Shown piece after piece: positions 13,622 through 16,852 of a stretch of 16,852 nucleotides of DNA. Each line of letters starts with the position of its first letter. The stretch's first letter is position 1. This stretch comes from an uncultured Porphyromonadaceae bacterium (GTDB lineage Bacteria > Bacteroidota > Bacteroidia > Bacteroidales > Muribaculaceae): the NCBI GenBank assembly GCA_938027385.1, contig CALJBF010000212.1, forward strand, positions 1-16,852, read 5' to 3'. A program made the translations under genes and the position numbers. The notes under the pieces were generated by a model. The model was not told where the DNA came from and made no database searches. It saw only the letters and a program-made list of their open reading frames with translations.

Positions 13622-15103
13622 TCAGCGCAGAGAGGCCGAATAGTTGGGGGCCTCAGAGGTGATCGACACATCGTGCGGGTGGCTCTCGGCCACACCGGCG
13701 TTGGTAATTCTGGTGAAACGGGCGTTGTGGAGCTCGTCGATATTATGGGCGCCGCAGTATCCCATGCCGCTGCGCAGGCCGCCTACCATCTGATAGACAA
13801 CCTCGTAGAGCGAACCCTTGTAGGGAACACGGGCGGCGATGCCTTCGGGCACGAGTTTCTTGGTGTCGGTCTCGCCGGCCTGGAAGTAACGGTCTTTCGA
13901 CCCCTTTTCCATGGCCTCAAGCGAACCCATGCCGCGGTACGACTTGTATTTGCGGCCGTTGTAGATGATGGTGTCGCCGGGCGATTCCTCCACACCTGCA
14001 AGCATGCCGCCGAGCATCACGCTCCAGCCGCCTGCGGCGAGTGCCTTCACGATGTCGCCGCTGTAACGGATACCGCCGTCGGCAATCAGGGGCACGCCGG
14101 TGCCCTCAAGCGCCTTGGCCACGTCATATACAGCTGAAAGCTGGGGCACACCCACGCCGGCGATGATGCGTGTGGTGCAGATCGAGCCCGGGCCGATGCC
14201 GACCTTCACGCCGTCGGCACCATTCTCGACGAGATACTTCGCGGCGGCGCCGGTGGCGATGTTGCCCACAACTACGTCAATCTGCGGATATTTCTCTTTC
14301 ACGGCGCGGAGCACGCCCACAACACCCTGTGTGTGGCCGTGCGCTGTATCAATCACAAGGGCATCGACACCGGCGGCCACGAGGGCGTCGGCACGCTCCA
14401 TCGAGTCGTTGGTAACGCCGATGCCGGCAGCCACACGCAGACGGCCCAGAGCGTCCTTGCAGGCGTTGGGTTTGTCTTTGGCCTTGGTGATATCCTTATA
14501 TGTGACGAGACCTACCAGATGACCTTCACGGTCAACCACTGGGAGTTTCTCGATCTTGTGTTTCTGGAGAATGTCGGCGGCCTCCTCAAGATTGGTCGAC
14601 TGCGATGTGGTGACAAGGTTCTCTGATGTCATCACCTCGTCGATAGGCCGGTTGAGGTTACGTTCGAAACGGAGGTCGCGGTTGGTGACGATGCCTACAA
14701 GCATACGGTTGTCATCGACAACAGGTATGCCGCCGATGTGGTATTCCTCCATCATCTTCAGGGCATCGCCTACGGTGCTGTCGCGGTGAATGGTCACGGG
14801 GTCGTAGATCATGCCGTTCTCGGCACGCTTCACAGCGTGAACCTGACGTGCCTGCTCCTGTATCGACATGTTTTTGTGTATCACGCCGATACCCCCTTCA
14901 CGGGCAATGGCAATGGCCATCTTGGCCTCTGTCACCGTATCCATCGCGGCCGAAACCACGGGGATGTTCAGAGCAATGTTACGCGAAAACTTGGTCTGGA
15001 GGTTGACGCTGCGGGGCAGCACGTCGGAATAAGCGGGAATCAGCAGGACATCGTCGAAAGTGAGTCCGTCCATCTCTACGCGATCTGCAATAAATGACGA
15101 CAT
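13622..15103 (-). CDS. guaB: Inosine-5'-monophosphate dehydrogenase
   Basis: Oxidises IMP to XMP with NAD, the committed step of guanine nucleotide synthesis. The 493-residue protein is a standard bacterial IMPDH: a TIM barrel interrupted by a Bateman module of two CBS domains (about residues 95-210, YDPVTIHRDSTVGDAL to GLVTYKDITK). The catalytic cysteine is Cys309 in GPGSICTTR, DGGIRYSGD provides the phosphate-binding aspartate loop, and the flap carries KDRYFQ. Then come GGLRSGMGYCGA and the C-terminal HPHDVSITSEAPNY. One oddity is LGGMLAG at 364-370, where most IMPDHs have GS (G387-S388 in human IMPDH2, the serine contacting the IMP phosphate); the serine is Gly366 here. The gene has its own promoter, and a PPIase gene lies downstream. 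Confidence 0.98.
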   Translation of the reverse strand: MSSFIADRVEMDGLTFDDVLLIPAYSDVLPRSVNLQTKFSRNIALNIPVVSAAMDTVTEAKMAIAIAREGGIGVIHKNMSIQEQARQVHAVKRAENGMIYDPVTIHRDSTVGDALKMMEEYHIGGIPVVDDNRMLVGIVTNRDLRFERNLNRPIDEVMTSENLVTTSQSTNLEEAADILQKHKIEKLPVVDREGHLVGLVTYKDITKAKDKPNACKDALGRLRVAAGIGVTNDSMERADALVAAGVDALVIDTAHGHTQGVVGVLRAVKEKYPQIDVVVGNIATGAAAKYLVENGADGVKVGIGPGSICTTRIIAGVGVPQLSAVYDVAKALEGTGVPLIADGGIRYSGDIVKALAAGGWSVMLGGMLAGVEESPGDTIIYNGRKYKSYRGMGSLEAMEKGSKDRYFQAGETDTKKLVPEGIAARVPYKGSLYEVVYQMVGGLRSGMGYCGAHNIDELHNARFTRITNAGVAESHPHDVSITSEAPNYSASLR

Positions 15104-15130
15104 AACTTAATAATGTGGTTTTATTGCACG

Positions 15131-15164
15131 CAAAGTTAATAATTTTTACCGGAATTCCGGCAAA
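15131..15164 (-). promoter_or_regulatory. Promoter of guaB
   Basis: On the minus strand TAACTTTG at 15138-15131 matches the -7 element exactly and TTTG at 15164-15161 matches the -33 element, with a 22-nt spacer. Transcription would start near 15124, leaving a leader of only about 20 nt, too short for a purine riboswitch. Confidence 0.75.
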
Positions 15165-15234
15165 AATCCCTCCCCCAATTTCAATATTTTTGATTGCGCA
15201 TGCATATACAGCACATCCTTATGCCGTTTTCTGA

Positions 15235-15249
15235 TCCGGCAGGGCCGGA
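15235..15249 (-). terminator. Weak hairpin after tsaB
   Basis: A short GC-rich stem of 6 bp (15235-15240 with 15244-15249) with a 3-nt loop lies directly after the tsaB stop codon. No T run follows on the minus strand, so it is at best a weak terminator. Confidence 0.3.
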
Positions 15250-15252
15250 ACG

Positions 15253-15951
15253 TCAGGCGAAGAGGTTGCGGGGACGCGTGGCCTGAAAATCCTTGAGATA
15301 GACAGGAACCGAATAGGCCAGGTCGATGAAATCCTGTTCGCGCCAGGCCTTGTCGGCAAGCGCCTGCATGCCTGTGGCCAGGGGCTGGATACCGCTCAGG
15401 AACCGGGCGTTCGGATGCTTAATAAGGTCGGCCGCCTTGTCAGAGCCGTTGCCGAAGAAGATGACCGGACCGCGGTCAAGAATGTCGGCATACGACCCCT
15501 CGTCGAGAATCAGGGGCTGTGGAGCCATCACCTCTTCAAGCGCGAGGTTGTAGGCGGCGGTGTAGACCTCCATGCGGCGGGCATCGATCATCGGCACGAA
15601 AATGATATCCTCAGGGAGATCCTCGGGAGCGCCGAACAGCACCTGCACAGCCATGGTCTTAAGCGTGCTCACGCCGATGAGAGGCACATCAAGGGCGTAG
15701 GCCAGCCCCTTCGCCTCGGAAAGCCCGATTCGCAGACCGGTATAGCTGCCCGGGCCGAGGCTCACCGCCACGGCATCGAGACGCATGTCGTGCTGGCGCA
15801 GATGGTCGAGCGCGCCTTTTATGAATCCGCTGAGCGCAGTAGCGTGACTCATGGGGCTGAACTCCTCGAAATGCTCAAGTATGGCTCCCTCGGCGGTCAA
15901 TGCCACCGAACACACCTCGGTAGAGGTCTCTATATGCAATATTACGGGCAT
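15253..15951 (-). CDS. tsaB: tRNA threonylcarbamoyladenosine biosynthesis protein TsaB
   Basis: Partner of TsaD in the complex that transfers threonylcarbamoyl to A37 of ANN-decoding tRNAs. TsaB is the non-catalytic ASKHA-fold paralogue that TsaD and TsaE assemble on. The 232-residue length is typical. The N-terminus ILHIETSTEVCSVAL is the ASKHA phosphate-1-type hairpin, and SLGPGSYTGLRIGLSEAKGLA (from residue 64) is the TsaB signature at the TsaD interface. The second, divergent ASKHA half covers about 110-232. The protein is too short and lacks the HxxxH metal pair of TsaD, which excludes that paralogue. It has its own -7 element upstream and is followed by guaB on the same strand. Confidence 0.96.
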   Translation of the reverse strand: MPVILHIETSTEVCSVALTAEGAILEHFEEFSPMSHATALSGFIKGALDHLRQHDMRLDAVAVSLGPGSYTGLRIGLSEAKGLAYALDVPLIGVSTLKTMAVQVLFGAPEDLPEDIIFVPMIDARRMEVYTAAYNLALEEVMAPQPLILDEGSYADILDRGPVIFFGNGSDKAADLIKHPNARFLSGIQPLATGMQALADKAWREQDFIDLAYSVPVYLKDFQATRPRNLFA

Positions 15952-15970
15952 GTCTGTCTGATTTTCGTGT

Positions 15971-15978
15971 CAAAGTTA
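15971..15978 (-). promoter_or_regulatory. -7 promoter element of tsaB
   Basis: On the minus strand TAACTTTG at 15978-15971 matches TAnnTTTG and lies 19 nt before the tsaB ATG. A TTTCG around 16002-15998 is an imperfect -33 element at a 20-nt distance. No terminator separates it from the upstream transporter gene, so tsaB may also be reached by readthrough. Confidence 0.6.
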
Positions 15979-16004
15979 CGCAATTATTCCGATATGGCGA
16001 AACG

Positions 16005-16852
16005 TCACCGCGAACGGCGGCGGCGGGGGAACATGCGGCGGATGGCGGTGAGCGGATGACTTACACTGCCGCCGAGGATGACGAAGATTACGGCGACGAG
16101 GATAAGCACCAGGCCGATGACGTCGGTGAACGTGAGCACCTCGCCGAAGACCGTGATGCCCACGACAACGGCCGTCAGTGGTTCAAGCGCCCCGAGAATG
16201 GCCGTAGGCGTGGAACCGATGTAGACAATGGCCGCCGTGGTGCAGAGGAACGAGATTGCCGTGGGCAATACCGCCAGGCATGCCACCCTGCCCCACTGCG
16301 CGGCGCCGTGCGGAACCGACAGGCTCCCACCGGTAACAATATTCACCAGGAAAACGGTGAGGCCGAAAACCAGCACATAGAATGTGACGGTGAGCGTGGG
16401 CACGCGGGCGATGCGGGTCTTGTTCACACCCACAATATATAATGCGTATGAGAGAGCCGACACAAGCGCAAGCACCGTACCGGTCAGACTGAGCGTGACA
16501 CCGTCGCCCCCTTTATACAGCATGCCGATGCCGGTCATGGCCGCACCGAGCGAAAACACCGTCACCGGGGTGACCTTCTCATGGAAGAATCCGGCCATGA
16601 TCACCGCCACCATAAGCGGATAGACGAACAGGATGGTCGAGGCGATGCCGGCCTGCATGTAGCGGTAGCTCTCGAAGAGCGCTATTGACGAAACGCCCAC
16701 CAGCAGACCGAACACCACCAGCAGCCCCAGCGTGCGGGCGCCGACTGCAAACGAACGTCCGCGCGCCACCATCAGCAGGGCTACTACAGGAATCGCCAGC
16801 AGATACCGGAAGAAGAGAATCGACGACGTATCCATCCCCTCCGCCATAAGAG
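16005..16852 (-). CDS. EamA (DMT superfamily) transporter, 5' end cut by window
   Basis: Inner-membrane permease of the drug/metabolite transporter superfamily, which exports or imports small metabolites; the substrate cannot be told. The visible 280-plus residues hold about nine hydrophobic segments and the two EamA repeats. The first ends near FFHEKVTPVTVFSLGAAMTGIGML. The second ends near LTAVVVGITVFGEVLTFTDVIGLVLILVAVIFVIL, where the E in the FGE/FHE segment is the family's recurrent glutamate. The C-terminus is strongly basic (RRMFPRRRRSR), consistent with a cytoplasmic tail. The frame remains open to the window edge and the ATG at 16847 would omit the first helix of a ten-helix family, so the true start probably lies outside. 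It lies upstream of tsaB on the same strand with a 53-nt gap. Confidence 0.92.
   Translation of the reverse strand, partial: LMAEGMDTSSILFFRYLLAIPVVALLMVARGRSFAVGARTLGLLVVFGLLVGVSSIALFESYRYMQAGIASTILFVYPLMVAVIMAGFFHEKVTPVTVFSLGAAMTGIGMLYKGGDGVTLSLTGTVLALVSALSYALYIVGVNKTRIARVPTLTVTFYVLVFGLTVFLVNIVTGGSLSVPHGAAQWGRVACLAVLPTAISFLCTTAAIVYIGSTPTAILGALEPLTAVVVGITVFGEVLTFTDVIGLVLILVAVIFVILGGSVSHPLTAIRRMFPRRRRSR

Overview
The window is chromosomal housekeeping sequence from a fairly GC-rich member of the Bacteroidota, most likely order Bacteroidales. Three things point there. Several intergenic regions carry the Bacteroidota -7 promoter element TAnnTTTG (3643-3650 on the plus strand; 10408-10415, 10848-10855, 15131-15138 and 15971-15978 on the minus strand). 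Start codons generally lack a Shine-Dalgarno sequence. The proteins are of Bacteroidales type, for example a 306-residue SerA without an ACT domain and a 640-residue two-rotamase foldase. A Muribaculaceae-like genome is my best guess within the order, but sequence inspection alone does not prove it.

Layout. 1-7015 is read on the plus strand: the end of a phosphohexomutase gene with a strong terminator; a pseudouridine synthase gene overlapping fmt; a promoter followed by serC-serA with a strong terminator; and an ECF sigma factor gene followed after 1 nt by a small membrane protein gene. 7136-10774 is read on the minus strand: rpmE2 (ribosomal protein L31 type B), a class I fumarase and gpmI. 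A plus-strand lipoprotein gene (11034-11414) is divergent from rpmE2. 11554-16852 is minus strand again: a gene cut by the right edge for an EamA-type transporter, then tsaB, guaB and a secreted peptidyl-prolyl isomerase.

Functional themes. The mutase, GpmI and fumarase belong to central carbon metabolism. SerC and SerA divert 3-phosphoglycerate, the substrate of GpmI, into serine. The pseudouridine synthase, Fmt, L31 and TsaB serve translation. GuaB makes the GMP precursor XMP. The foldase and the lipoprotein belong to the cell envelope. The sigma factor/membrane protein pair is the only obvious regulatory unit.

The most unusual non-coding feature is a 9-bp tandem repeat present twice in opposite orientations, each time in the gap between convergent genes and next to a long perfect hairpin. 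No rRNA, tRNA, CRISPR array, insertion sequence, phage gene or defence island was seen, and no gap between genes exceeds 300 bases (the longest is 10775-11033). I found no clear new multi-gene system. The findings are modest leads: the repeat family, the sigma/membrane protein pair, two enzymes with unusual active-site residues, and some tightly packed promoter/terminator arrangements.
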